From an uncultured Prevotellaceae bacterium (GTDB lineage: Bacteria > Bacteroidota > Bacteroidia > Bacteroidales > Bacteroidaceae), in assembly GCA_902775475.1 (NCBI GenBank), contig CACYME010000020.1, positions 35,729 to 99,728 on the forward strand: a DNA stretch of 64,000 nt. The letters are read 5' to 3'. Positions 57,002 to 64,000 of this stretch are shown piece after piece (the first letter of the stretch is position 1; each line of letters begins with the position of its first letter). Under the pieces are notes generated by a model. That model did not search any database and had not been told where the DNA came from. It was given only the letters and a program-made list of their open reading frames with translations. The position numbers and the translations under genes were made by a program.

Positions 57002-57073
57002 AACAACTTGAACAACCGAGGACAACAAGCCTCTGGGGCTGATGTTGGGTGTTGTCCTTGGTTGTTCAAGTTG
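57002..57073 (-). terminator. Long-stem rho-independent terminator of rpoD
   Basis: 57002-57025 and 57050-57073 are inverted copies with one mismatch (24-bp stem, 24-nt loop). On the minus strand, downstream of the rpoD stop, the stem is followed by TTTTTTAT. This is a strong terminator and separates rpoD from trmD. Confidence 0.85.
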
Positions 57074-57106
57074 TCTATGGGTAATCGCTTGTATTGGTAA
57101 TGAGAA

Positions 57107-57979
57107 CTATCCCAGATATTTCATCAGGATTTTGGCGTTGCCCGAGTCGCGCAGCTTGGCGATGCTTTTCTCGCGTATTTGGCGCACACGCTCACGGGTG
57201 AGGCCCAGCTGGTCGCCAATCTCTTCGAGACCCTTCTCGTGGCACCCGATACCAAAGCACTCGCGGATGATGGTAATCTCTCGCTCCTTTAGCACCTTGG
57301 TGAGCACGGCGTTCAGCTCCTGAGCCATCGACTCATGGTCTACCAGACGGTCGGTGCGGCTGTCCTCACCGCTGGGCATCACGTCGAGCATGCAGTTGTC
57401 TTCTCCGTCCTGGAAGGGGGCGTCGATGCTGACGTGGTGACCGTCGGCCATCATCGACTGGCCGATTTTCTCCTCGTCCATGTCGGTGGCCTCGGCCAGC
57501 TCGCTCACCGATGGATGGCGCTGGTTCTCTTGTTCAAACTTATTAATCTCGTGGCTGATTTTATTCAGTGAGCCAACTTGGTTCAGAGGTAGACGCACGA
57601 TGCGGCTCTGCTCGGCGATGGCCTGCAGAATGCTTTGGCGAATCCACCACACGGCGTAGGAAATGAACTTGAAGCCGCGAGTCTCGTCGAATTTCTGCGC
57701 TGCCTTGATGAGGCCGATGTTTCCCTCGTCAATGAGGTCGGTCAGCGTCAGCCCCTGGTGCTGATACTGCTTAGCTACAGACACGACGAAACGCAGGTTT
57801 GCTGTCACCAGTTTGTCCTTTGCGCGCTCCCCCTCGGGACCTCCCTTACGAATCTTCTGGGCCAGCTCAATCTCCTCATCAATACTGATAAGGGGAGCAC
57901 GGCCTATTTCAACAAGGTACTTGTCGAGTGCTTCGCTCGAACGATTGGTGATACTCTTCTGAATTTTAAGCTGTCTCAT
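57107..57979 (-). CDS. rpoD: Primary sigma factor RpoD/SigA (Bacteroidetes type)
   Basis: The 290-residue sigma-70 factor lacks the long region 1.1 and non-conserved region of E. coli RpoD, as is typical for this phylum. Visible regions are 1.2 (Y-L-V-E-I-G-R-A-P-L-I), 2 (L-I-D-E-G-N-I-G-L-I-K-A-A, F-I-S-Y-A-V-W-W-I-R-Q-S-I-L near residue 105), 3 (I-V-R-L-P-L-N-Q), and 4 (E-R-E-I-T-I-I-R-E-C-F-G-I, then L-T-R-E-R-V-R-Q-I-R-E-K-A with Ser for Ala). It would recognise the TTTG/TAnnTTTG promoters seen throughout the window. It has its own promoter and a strong terminator. Confidence 0.95.
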   Translation of the reverse strand: MRQLKIQKSITNRSSEALDKYLVEIGRAPLISIDEEIELAQKIRKGGPEGERAKDKLVTANLRFVVSVAKQYQHQGLTLTDLIDEGNIGLIKAAQKFDETRGFKFISYAVWWIRQSILQAIAEQSRIVRLPLNQVGSLNKISHEINKFEQENQRHPSVSELAEATDMDEEKIGQSMMADGHHVSIDAPFQDGEDNCMLDVMPSGEDSRTDRLVDHESMAQELNAVLTKVLKEREITIIRECFGIGCHEKGLEEIGDQLGLTRERVRQIREKSIAKLRDSGNAKILMKYLG

Positions 57980-58057
57980 CCTTTCTTCTCCTTAATAAAC
58001 TTCTCTTAACTTCCTGAATTTTAGACTTATACGTACAATGTCCTATAAAATGCGGTG

Positions 58058-58065
58058 CAAAGTTA
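58058..58065 (-). promoter_or_regulatory. Promoter -7 element of rpoD
   Basis: The minus strand reads TAACTTTG, about 79 nt before the rpoD start codon. A consensus -33 element is not clear. Confidence 0.5.
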
Positions 58066-58130
58066 CAAAAAAATATGCAATGCTATACATTTTTATGCAA
58101 CTTTTTTGTGTTAAATAATCAAAAACAGCC

Positions 58131-59495
58131 TTACAGGTGGATGCTGTGTGTCATGCACCTGGGTAGTTCTTCTTCATAGTGGGTTACCATGATGAGCGTC
58201 TTGTCAGTTTGCTGGCAGAAGGCTTCGATGATGCGTTTCACCAGTTGCTGGCGCTGTAGGTCGAGGCCGTGCATGGGCTCGTCGAGGATGAGCAGGTCGG
58301 GATTCTTCACAAATGCACGACAGACGAGGACGAGACGCTGCTCGCCGCTGGAGAGCTGCATGAAAGAGCGGCTGGCCAGCTGGCCGATGCCGAAGCGGTC
58401 CATCCAACACTGGCACTGCTGGCGCTCCTGGGCAGTGGGGCGGGCATAGAGGCCCACGGTGTCTTTCAGTCCGCTGGCTACTATATGTAGTGCGGGTAGG
58501 TTGCGTAGATAAGAGCGGTGCATCTCTGGCGAGACGTAGCCGATGCGGCGCTTGATGTCCCAGATGCTTTCGCCGCTGCCAAGCTTTTTGCCAAAGAGAG
58601 CAATGTCGCAGGCATAGGATTGCGGGTTGTCGGCACAGATGAGTGATAGTAGGGTAGACTTCCCGCTGCCGTTTCGGCCTGAGAGTGCCCAGCGCTCCCC
58701 CCTGCGCACCGTCCATGTGAGGGGGCCGAGGATGCGCCGGTGGCCGTAGCTGACGCTAACGTCGTGCATCTCAATGATGGTCTCGCCATCGGTTTCGTTG
58801 CCGTTTTGCTCCGTTGAATGAGACGTAATTGTTTTCTCCTTTTGGGTTGGTTGCGACTCAGTCGCAACAGACGGTGAAACTGGCAGCAGGGGGAGACCGT
58901 CGGGCTGGGGGGAGAGCGTGTGGCTACTATCGCGGAATGTTGCTTCTGGCGTGGTCCAGATAATCTCATCGGTGAAGTCGGGAATCTCGCTGGGGCGCGC
59001 TACGATGAGATAGAGCGTCATGCCCTCCTGCCTGAGTCGCAGCAGCTGATGGGTAAGCATCGTCCTGGCTTCGGCGTCGAGCCCGATGAAGGGATTGTCG
59101 AGGATAAGCGTCTTCGGCTGGGCCATGAGTGTCTTTACTAGGTGCATCTTGCGCAGCTCACCGCTACTGAGCGAGATGACATATTTGTCGAGCAGCGGCT
59201 CCATACCCATCAGCCTGTAGAGGTGGGCCTGAAGCTGGCGACGCTCAGTTGTATCGCTGCCAGAGAGGTTGAACGAGCGCTCCAGCGCAGCAGCCACGGT
59301 GGGCGTCTCGGAGTCGATGTCATGCTGGTTCCAGCGCTGCTGCAGATAGTAGCTGCGGTCGGTAGCTGTGCCATAGGTGTCGCAGAATGCTACGTAGCGC
59401 ACGCTGTCGCTTTTCATGTCACGGCGCATGCGCTCAGCCAGCAGCGTCTTGCCACTGGCGTTCAGCCCGGCAATAGTTATCACTTTGGCTTCCAT
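58131..59495 (-). CDS. Tandem ABC ATPase (ModF-like)
   Basis: This 454-residue cytoplasmic protein has two ABC nucleotide-binding domains and no membrane segment. Domain 1 (about 1-185): Walker A G-L-N-A-S-G-K-T near 9, signature L-S-S-G-E-L near 107, Walker B L-I-L-D-N-P where the usual catalytic Glu is Asn. Domain 2 (about 240-454): G-R-N-G-S-G-K-S near 274, L-S-S-G-E-Q near 380, Walker B L-L-I-L-D-E-P. The layout resembles ModF/PhrA of E. coli. Domain 1 therefore may bind ATP without hydrolysing it. A partner permease is not nearby. Its start overlaps the ruvC stop by 16 bp, so it is cotranscribed with ruvC; the reason is unclear. Confidence 0.85.
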   Translation of the reverse strand: MEAKVITIAGLNASGKTLLAERMRRDMKSDSVRYVAFCDTYGTATDRSYYLQQRWNQHDIDSETPTVAAALERSFNLSGSDTTERRQLQAHLYRLMGMEPLLDKYVISLSSGELRKMHLVKTLMAQPKTLILDNPFIGLDAEARTMLTHQLLRLRQEGMTLYLIVARPSEIPDFTDEIIWTTPEATFRDSSHTLSPQPDGLPLLPVSPSVATESQPTQKEKTITSHSTEQNGNETDGETIIEMHDVSVSYGHRRILGPLTWTVRRGERWALSGRNGSGKSTLLSLICADNPQSYACDIALFGKKLGSGESIWDIKRRIGYVSPEMHRSYLRNLPALHIVASGLKDTVGLYARPTAQERQQCQCWMDRFGIGQLASRSFMQLSSGEQRLVLVCRAFVKNPDLLILDEPMHGLDLQRQQLVKRIIEAFCQQTDKTLIMVTHYEEELPRCMTHSIHL

Positions 59496-60070
59496 ACCTT
59501 TGACTGATTTTTATTCACGAAATCCTTCCAGCCCTTATAGTGCGGTGCATCGCTATCTGGGCGGCCCATTTGCAAATAGTGGCAATAGGCAGCCGCCAGG
59601 GCGTCGGTGGCATCCATGAAGCGCCCCATCTCCTCCTGTGGAATCTTCAGCAGGCGCTGCAGCATGCCGGCAACCTGCTCTTTCGAAGCACCACCATTGC
59701 CTGTCAGGGCCATCTTTATTTTCATGGGGGCATACTCGTGGATGGGCACCCCTCGTTCGATAGCGGCTGCGATGGCCACCCCCTGAGCCCGCCCCAGCTT
59801 CAGCATAGACTGCACGTTCTTGCCGAAGAAGGGGGCTTCGATGGCCATCTCATCGGGCAGGTACGACTTGATGATACCCGTCACCCGCTCGAAGATGTGT
59901 CCCAGCTTCAAGTAGCCATCCTCAAACTTGCGGAGGTCGATGATGCCCATCGTCACCATCTGTGTCTGCTGACCCATGCTGCGCGTTCCTGGCAGACCGC
60001 TGTCAACGCGAAGCACGCCGTAGCCCATGATATTGGTTCCAGGGTCGATGCCCAAAATGATTTTCTCCAT
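59480..60070 (-). CDS. ruvC: Crossover junction endodeoxyribonuclease RuvC
   Basis: RuvC cuts Holliday junctions during recombination. The 196-residue protein shows I-L-G-I-D-P-G-T at the N-terminus (first catalytic Asp), A-I-E-A-P-F-F (Glu near residue 70), G-R-A-Q-G-V, and the late [12 protein letters not shown] motif with two Asp. Start M-E-K-I-I-L is set by the promoter 11 nt upstream; an in-frame upstream extension would span it. The 3' end overlaps the ABC ATPase gene. With the AddAB fusion it supplies recombination functions. Confidence 0.95.
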   Translation of the reverse strand: MEKIILGIDPGTNIMGYGVLRVDSGLPGTRSMGQQTQMVTMGIIDLRKFEDGYLKLGHIFERVTGIIKSYLPDEMAIEAPFFGKNVQSMLKLGRAQGVAIAAAIERGVPIHEYAPMKIKMALTGNGGASKEQVAGMLQRLLKIPQEEMGRFMDATDALAAAYCHYLQMGRPDSDAPHYKGWKDFVNKNQSKVWKPK

Positions 60071-60080
60071 AATTTGCCTG

Positions 60081-60088
60081 CAAAGGTA
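60081..60088 (-). promoter_or_regulatory. Promoter -7 element of ruvC, very short leader
   Basis: The minus strand reads TACCTTTG with its end 10 nt before the ruvC start codon, so the mRNA leader would be only a few nucleotides. Confidence 0.6.
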
Positions 60089-60279
60089 AGCATTTTTCCG
60101 CAGCTTTGGAAATATCTGTTCCAATAATTTGTTTCCCATGACTCGCATTTATTTGCGTTTATTTGCCACAGAATTACTAAAAATTGCTCACGAGCTGTTT
60201 ATTTAGACGATTTTTAGGCGATAATCTAAAGAAAAACGAGTAATTTTGTAGCCAAAATGGATTATACATCTAATGTAAT

Positions 60280-60852
60280 ATGATTATTATGAAGAGTTTT
60301 GGATCGAAACCGTGGATTCTTCCACAACCCGTGCTGATTATTGGCACTTACGACAAAGAAGGCAGGCCCAACGCCATGAATGCTGCCTGGGGTGGCCAGT
60401 GGGACATGCATGAGATTATTATCTCGCTAAGTTCCCATCAGACTACTGACAACCTTGCCGCGAATCAGGAGTTCACAGTCACTTTTGCAACTGCAGAGAC
60501 GTTGGTGGCAGCTGACTATGTAGGTATTGTTAGTGGACGAAACACACCAGACAAAATGCAGAAGACCGGCTGGACTATAGAGAAGGCTCCCAACGTGAAT
60601 GCCCCTGTGTTCCGCGATTTCCCGATGACGCTTGAATGTCGGGTAAAGCAAAAGATTGATGAGTCTGAGACAGGCTATTACCTCATCGGTGAAATTGTTA
60701 ACATCCTCTGCAACGAGCAGTATCTGGGCGAGGATGGTAATCCCGATGTAGAAGCAATGGCCCTGATTACCTACGACCCCGTTCATCACACCTATATCCG
60801 ACTGGGACAGACGGCAGGAAAGGCATTCTCTGATGGCAAGCAGTTGAAATGA
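60280..60852 (+). CDS. Flavin reductase family protein
   Basis: This 190-residue protein has the FMN-binding split-barrel pattern of the flavin reductase-like family. It includes P-V-L-I-I-G-T-Y-D, R-P-N-A-M-N-A-A-W-G-G, I-I-S-L-S-S-H-Q-T-T-D-N and N-Q-E-F-T-V-T-F-A, and the later F-P-M-T-L-E-C-R. Family members reduce flavin with NAD(P)H or simply bind FMN; the electron partner is unknown. The end overlaps the ZIP transporter gene start (ATGA). The first ATG at 60280 and the second at 60289 are both possible starts. It is preceded by an AT-rich leader. Confidence 0.85.
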   Translation: MIIMKSFGSKPWILPQPVLIIGTYDKEGRPNAMNAAWGGQWDMHEIIISLSSHQTTDNLAANQEFTVTFATAETLVAADYVGIVSGRNTPDKMQKTGWTIEKAPNVNAPVFRDFPMTLECRVKQKIDESETGYYLIGEIVNILCNEQYLGEDGNPDVEAMALITYDPVHHTYIRLGQTAGKAFSDGKQLK

Positions 60853-61628
60853 CAACGATTGCTATAGGGCTGCTGATTCCGCTGCTGGGCACCATGCTCG
60901 GCTCCGCCTTTGTCTTCCTGATGAAGGATGAGATGTCGGTGCGGCTGCAGAAGTCATTGCTGGGCTTTGCCTCGGGCGTGATGGTGGCAGCTTCGGTATG
61001 GTCGCTGCTCATTCCGGCTATGGAAATGGAGGCAGGGAAAGGAGCCTGGTCTGTGTTCCCTGCCGCCTTTGGATTCCTGTTGGGAATGGGTTTCCTGCTA
61101 CTGATAGACGGGCTGACCCCACATTTGCATATCGGCACGGATCAACCAGAGGGCATACGCTCCCATCTGTCAAAGACGGCCATGCTTGCCTTGGCAGTCA
61201 CCATCCACAATCTGCCTGAGGGGATGGCCGTCGGAGTGGTTTTTGCCGGGGCTGAGAGTGATACGGCTCAAATATCGTTGGCCAGTGCCGTTGCCGTCTC
61301 GTTGGGCATTGCCATTCAGAATGTTCCGGAAGGAGCCATCATCTCTATGCCGATGCGTGCTGCAGGGAATAGCCGCTGGCGGTCGTTCTTGATAGGTTCA
61401 TTGAGTGGAGCCGTCGAGCCTGTAGGCGCCGTTGCCGTTCTGTTGCTGGCCTCGCTGCTCTTGCCGGTCCTACCTTATATGCTGGCCTTTGCCGCAGGAG
61501 CCATGTTCTATGTCGTGGTGGAGGAACTCATACCCGAAGCCTCCAATGGCCAGCACTCGAATCTAAGTACCATAGGCTTTGCGATTGGGTTTGTCTTGAT
61601 GATGGTACTTGATGTCGTCATGGGATAG
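60849..61628 (+). CDS. ZIP family metal transporter
   Basis: This 259-residue inner-membrane protein matches the ZIP family, which carries zinc or related divalent metals into the cytoplasm. It has about eight hydrophobic helices. The metal-site helices read H-N-L-P-E-G-M-A-V-G near residue 120 and Q-N-V-P-E-G-A-I near 157, with the conserved His/Glu pairs; V-V-E-E-L-I-P-E-A is near the end. A His-rich cytoplasmic loop, common in ZIPs, is short here. It is translationally coupled to the flavin reductase gene. Confidence 0.9.
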   Translation: MTTIAIGLLIPLLGTMLGSAFVFLMKDEMSVRLQKSLLGFASGVMVAASVWSLLIPAMEMEAGKGAWSVFPAAFGFLLGMGFLLLIDGLTPHLHIGTDQPEGIRSHLSKTAMLALAVTIHNLPEGMAVGVVFAGAESDTAQISLASAVAVSLGIAIQNVPEGAIISMPMRAAGNSRWRSFLIGSLSGAVEPVGAVAVLLLASLLLPVLPYMLAFAAGAMFYVVVEELIPEASNGQHSNLSTIGFAIGFVLMMVLDVVMG

Positions 61629-61803
61629 TCATTCCTTGTTCTGGCAGAGGCTATCCTTGACTTTTGGTGTTGGTTAAGTCTGCAAGGGCGAAGACGCCTC
61701 TCTTTGAGATGTGCCGTTGGGAATTGACGACGTGGCGGAAAGCAATTTCAACTATTTTTATTGGAATTTGATGCGTTTTTACGAGAAATTGAAAAATTTC
61801 GAG

Positions 61804-61811
61804 TAAATTTG
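61804..61811 (+). promoter_or_regulatory. Promoter -7 element of the YgbA_NO gene
   Basis: TAAATTTG lies 14 nt before the GTG start at 61826 and matches TAnnTTTG. No clear -33 element is present. Confidence 0.5.
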
Positions 61812-61825
61812 CAGTCGTTAAAGAC

Positions 61826-62356
61826 GTGAGCAGAATAGAACGAGAGAAACAGACCGTCCGAAAAATGATTGGGCTCTATTGCCGCCATCATCTGAGACAT
61901 GACATGATGCCAGAGGATTATAGACTTCTGGCCGATTATGCCTGTCAGCGTCTTGACCATTGCCCGTTTGGGGAAAAGAAGAAAACATGTAGGAAATGTC
62001 TGGTTCATTGTTATGCTCCCAAAGAACGGCAGCAGATACGTGAGGTGATGAGATGGGCTGGCCCAAGAATGATATGGTATGCCCCAAAAGAGGCCATTGT
62101 TCATGTCTGGCATCAGCTGAAATCATGGTTGCAGTCCCTCTCTTTCAGGACTGGAGTCATCGTCCTGCTATGTTGCATCCCCTTCTATATTCTGTCCTTT
62201 GCTCAAATGCTACTCCCAATAAGCACAGCTGCAAAGGGCGTGCTATGGACAGTCCTCTTTGGACTGGCTAAAACCTGTCAGTATGGAGGCCTTACGATTC
62301 TGGGCGTTGAAGGGTATCAGCGCCTGAAGAGCTGGATTAAACGAAAGAAAGGATGA
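61826..62356 (+). CDS. Nitrous-oxide-stimulated promoter (YgbA_NO) family protein with membrane helix
   Basis: This 176-residue protein starts at GTG. Its first 105 residues match the YgbA_NO family: E-R-E-K-Q-T-V-R-K-M-I-G-L-Y-C-R-H-H, L-A-D-Y-A, H-C-P-F-G and C-R-K-C-L-V-H-C-Y, then Y-A-P-K-E-R-Q-Q-I-R-E-V-M-R-W-A-G-P-R-M. The Cys cluster suggests metal or Fe-S binding, and relatives respond to nitric oxide. A C-terminal extension has two hydrophobic helices (V-I-V-L-L-C-C-I-P-F-Y-I-L and one nearby), not typical of the short E. coli protein. A zinc-ribbon protein gene follows 3 bp after it. Confidence 0.82.
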   Translation: MSRIEREKQTVRKMIGLYCRHHLRHDMMPEDYRLLADYACQRLDHCPFGEKKKTCRKCLVHCYAPKERQQIREVMRWAGPRMIWYAPKEAIVHVWHQLKSWLQSLSFRTGVIVLLCCIPFYILSFAQMLLPISTAAKGVLWTVLFGLAKTCQYGGLTILGVEGYQRLKSWIKRKKG

Positions 62357-62359
62357 GCG

Positions 62360-62641
62360 ATGGCCTGGAAACGGAAATGCCGATGCACAACGTGTGGATA
62401 TGAAGCCGAAGTGTATGAAGGACGAGGGTTGTTCCGACAGCAGATAACTGCCATGTCATGCCCCGACTGCAAGTCCATCCAGAATATTGTCGTGGGTGGT
62501 ATCATTGCTGATGTGGCACCTTCCTATAGAAGCGAGGTGGGCCGTCTGTGCCTACAATGTGGCAGCGATCATATCCGGATATGGGATATGCGAACCTGTC
62601 CTAAGTGCCAGGGAGAAATGGAGAGAACAGGAGAACAGTAA
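62360..62641 (+). CDS. Small zinc-ribbon protein, C-terminus possibly set by an IS66 insertion
   Basis: This 93-residue protein has three Cys pairs suited to zinc ribbons: C-R-C-T-T-C-G-Y at the N-terminus, C-P-D-C-K-S, and L-C-L-Q-C-G with C-P-K-C-Q-G near the end. I do not recognise a specific function; such proteins often regulate or stabilise other proteins. It follows the YgbA_NO gene by 3 bp and is probably in the same transcript. The stop codon TAA lies at 62639-62641, exactly where the IS66-type left end (GTAAGC) would begin at 62638, so the native C-terminus may have been cut by the insertion. Confidence 0.65.
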   Translation: MAWKRKCRCTTCGYEAEVYEGRGLFRQQITAMSCPDCKSIQNIVVGGIIADVAPSYRSEVGRLCLQCGSDHIRIWDMRTCPKCQGEMERTGEQ

Positions 62642-62683
62642 GCATCCTTAGAAGTACACGTTGTAACAGTTTTAGATTGTTAG

Positions 62684-62691
62684 TACCTTTG
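62684..62691 (+). promoter_or_regulatory. Promoter -7 element of the IS66 element
   Basis: TACCTTTG is preceded by TTGT 19 nt upstream (62661-62664), fitting the Bacteroidetes consensus, inside the left end of the element. Confidence 0.55.
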
Positions 62692-62747
62692 CCCCGCAAT
62701 AGTGCAACAACTACAACTGTTATAGTGTTATGACCAAAGAATAATTC

Positions 62748-63056
62748 TTGACCTTGCAACAGAAGTTGCATGAGAGCGGCAAGCCGCTGATGAGTTACCT
62801 GCATGATGCGTGCATCAATTACTCGACCTACACCTACTGGCGCAGGAAACTGGAGCAAGACTCCATCCCTCAGCCGGAGATGGCACCGATCAGTTTGCGC
62901 CAGTCCACACCGGATACGGTATTTACCGGTGCCGTTCCCTCCGGTGCCACCCTTCTGTTTCCCAACGGTCTGCGGGCCCACTTCTGCTGCGGCACCGAGG
63001 AATTGCTCCGTGATTTGTTGAACAAGAGCCTTGTGAGCCATGTTCTGCCTGAATGA
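62748..63056 (+). CDS. IS66 accessory protein TnpA-like
   Basis: This 102-residue protein resembles the small first protein of IS66 elements: an N-terminal helix-turn-helix-like stretch with Y-W-R-R-K-L followed by a divergent linker and G-A-T-L-L-F-P-N-G. The only in-frame start seen is TTG at 62748 (T-L-Q-Q-K-L-H), since an ATG upstream is followed immediately by a stop in its own frame. The stop codon overlaps the tnpB start region. Its exact role in transposition is not established. Confidence 0.75.
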   Translation: MTLQQKLHESGKPLMSYLHDACINYSTYTYWRRKLEQDSIPQPEMAPISLRQSTPDTVFTGAVPSGATLLFPNGLRAHFCCGTEELLRDLLNKSLVSHVLPE

Positions 63057-63408
63057 CACGATGCGCTACTACCTGTGCCCCGGTAGGACAGACATGCGCA
63101 AGGGCATCAGCTCGCTGTGCGGAGTTGTACATGGGAAGATGAAGAGTGACGTGCGCAACGGCGACGTATTCATCTTCATCGGCTCCGGCCGCCGTCTGAT
63201 GAAGCTGCTCCATGCCGAGGACGGGGGCATGGTGATGTATGTGAAGCGTCTGGAGGCCGGGCGCTTCAAACTGCCGGAGTATGACGAGAGCACACGGAGC
63301 TACCCGATGGAGTGGCGCGACCTGGTAGTGATGGTGGAGGGCATACAGGAGTCTCCCGAGCTGCGCCTGAGACGGCTTCGGGCACAGCGCAGGGAGTATG
63401 TTGTGTAG
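63040..63408 (+). CDS. tnpB: IS66 Orf2 family protein TnpB
   Basis: This 122-residue protein matches the IS66 Orf2 family: Y-L-C-P-G-R-T-D-M-R-K-G-I-S-S-L-C-G-V-V, D-V-F-I-F-I-G-S-G-R-R, M-K-L-L-H-A-E-D-G-G and R-L-E-A-G-R-F. It is required for transposition in related elements but has no known catalytic motif. It overlaps the TnpA-like gene by 17 bp. The start at 63040 gives a few extra residues before the usual M-R-Y-Y; the internal Met8 (63061) is also possible. Confidence 0.9.
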   Translation: MFCLNDTMRYYLCPGRTDMRKGISSLCGVVHGKMKSDVRNGDVFIFIGSGRRLMKLLHAEDGGMVMYVKRLEAGRFKLPEYDESTRSYPMEWRDLVVMVEGIQESPELRLRRLRAQRREYVV

Positions 63409-63463
63409 GCAACAATAAGTTATACATATATTACTGATTGTTAGTAATTTATAGCACAAAACA

Positions 63464-63495
63464 TTTGGCAGTCTCAGAATTTTTCCGTACCTTTG
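63464..63495 (+). promoter_or_regulatory. Promoter in front of IS66 tnpC
   Basis: TTTG (63464-63467), 20 nt, then TACCTTTG (63488-63495) is a good Bacteroidetes promoter within the element, 26 nt before the tnpC start. Confidence 0.75.
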
Positions 63496-63520
63496 TACCA
63501 TAATTAAGACGGTACGGACA

Positions 63521-63918
63521 ATGACAGAAAACAAGATGCTCAGACAGGCGATAGGGGGCCAGCAGGCCACTATCGCCTCATTGTCCGAAGCCCACAAAAA
63601 GGAGGTGGATGCCCTCAATGCCCGCATCAAGGAGCTGACGGCCCAGGTCGCATGGCTGAACCGCCAGCTCTACGGACGCAAGTCTGAGAAACTTCCCGTC
63701 TACGACCCCAACTATCCCGACCTCTTTGCCGACCAGTTCGGTGACCTGCTCAGGGCAGCGGAGGAGAAGCGCGACGAGGCCGTGGAGCAGCTTCCGAAGG
63801 AGGAGAAGCAGGCTCCGAAGCAGAAGCGGCAGGTGCGCCGCAAGCTGGAAGACCTTCCCGTGCTGGAGACGGTACGCCTTGGAAAAGCCGAGCGCGTTTG
63901 ACCCCGAGGGCAAAGCGA
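63521..63918 (+). pseudogene. tnpC: IS66 transposase TnpC, truncated and frameshifted
   Basis: Only about 120 residues of the usual roughly 500-residue transposase are present: an N-terminal leucine-zipper-like coiled coil (A-L-N-A-R-I-K-E-L-T-A-Q-V-A-W-L-N-R-Q-L-Y-G-R-K-S-E-K-L) and the following acidic linker (L-P-V-L-E-T-V). At about 63880 the frame shifts: in the current frame it ends G-K-A-E-R-V-stop at 63901, while dropping one T restores L-E-K-P-S-A-F-D-P-E-G-K-A-M, which reads like the conserved continuation. About 18 bp later the sequence changes to an IS21-like end. Both lesions disable the catalytic DDE part. Confidence 0.8.
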
Positions 63919-64000
63919 TGTTGACCCCCGAAAACTTTTTTATTTTGACCCCTCTGAAGTCCTGACTGGCGGGGTCATTTTTATTTTACCCTGTTTACTT
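63919..64000. mobile_element. End of an IS21-like element (cut by window edge)
   Basis: From 63919 the sequence reads TGTTGACCCCC, then AAAACTTTTTTATTTTGACC, with a later GGGGTCA near 63972. Terminal TGTTGACCCC with a subterminal TTTTGACCCC is typical of IS21-family ends. No transposase is visible in the 82 bp available, so identification is by the end only. Confidence 0.55.

Larger units (their letters stand above)
62638..63918 (+). mobile_element. IS66-family insertion sequence, interrupted
   Basis: The three genes tnpA-like, tnpB and tnpC lie in the usual IS66 order. The left end is placed at GTAAGC (62638), the typical start of IS66 ends, though no right end can be checked. The last gene is frameshifted and then broken at about 63919, where an IS21-like end follows. 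The rest of the element lies beyond the window or has been lost. Confidence 0.8.

Noticed and set aside
1-64000. tRNA or rRNA genes
   Set aside because: I looked in all intergenic gaps for cloverleaf ends and rRNA signatures and found none convincing.

Overview
The window reads as chromosomal DNA of a Bacteroidales bacterium, most like Prevotella or a close relative. The signs are: promoters of the Bacteroidetes type (TTTG, about 19-20 nt, then TAnnTTTG, usually TACCTTTG or TAACTTTG) in front of many genes; a short 290-residue primary sigma factor; few purine-rich ribosome binding sites; and families typical of the phylum (DUF5686, DUF5715, DUF5117/5118 metalloprotease, Bat aerotolerance cluster, TrpB2, S23-type four-helix-bundle protein). 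No taxonomic marker gene was compared, so this is an inference from gene content.

Layout. 1-2.4 kb: end of panD, a terminator shared with the convergent prs/thioredoxin-like lipoprotein pair. 2.4-13.1 kb (minus strand): a ThiE-like protein, a repeat-rich spacer, a 2045-residue natural fusion of an AddA-like helicase-nuclease to an AddB-like nuclease, a DUF5686 outer-membrane protein and a degenerate nucleotidyltransferase-like protein. 13.2-23 kb (minus strand): hexuronate catabolism (uxaA, uxaC) with an NhaC antiporter, a zinc metalloprotease and TrpB2. A structured non-coding RNA with a textbook promoter, a small palindromic MITE-like element and gene remnants sit between uxaA and uxaC. 23.1-25.9 kb: a sodium:solute symporter and a DUF5715 peptidase-like protein.

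26.1-40.3 kb is one long tightly packed plus-strand gene train: ftsY, rimO, an HU protein, an HU-membrane-LysM protein, MoxR, DUF58, a BatD-like partner, batA, batB, batC, a batD-batE fusion, PAP2 phosphatase, queA. It is followed by an AmgK-like kinase fused to a RapZ C-terminal domain, a MurU-like nucleotidyltransferase (probable MurNAc recycling) and guaA. 44.9-52.9 kb is a type I restriction-modification operon: a broken XRE regulator, hsdM, a four-helix-bundle gene, hsdS, hsdR and a membrane TerB-like gene. 53-61.6 kb holds housekeeping genes (coaW, serB, trmD, rpoD with a strong terminator, ruvC plus a tandem ABC ATPase, flavin reductase, ZIP transporter). 61.8-64 kb holds a YgbA_NO protein and a zinc-ribbon protein, then an IS66-family element that is itself interrupted by the end of an IS21-like element at the window edge.

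The most unusual theme is repetitive DNA. Heptameric and nonameric tandem repeats occupy many intergenic gaps. Repeats of the same kind also occur translated in frame inside coding genes (the AddAB fusion, guaA, probably the DUF5686 signal peptide). A separate 350-430 bp dispersed element occurs three times with a conserved hairpin whose 12-nt loop is inverted in one copy.
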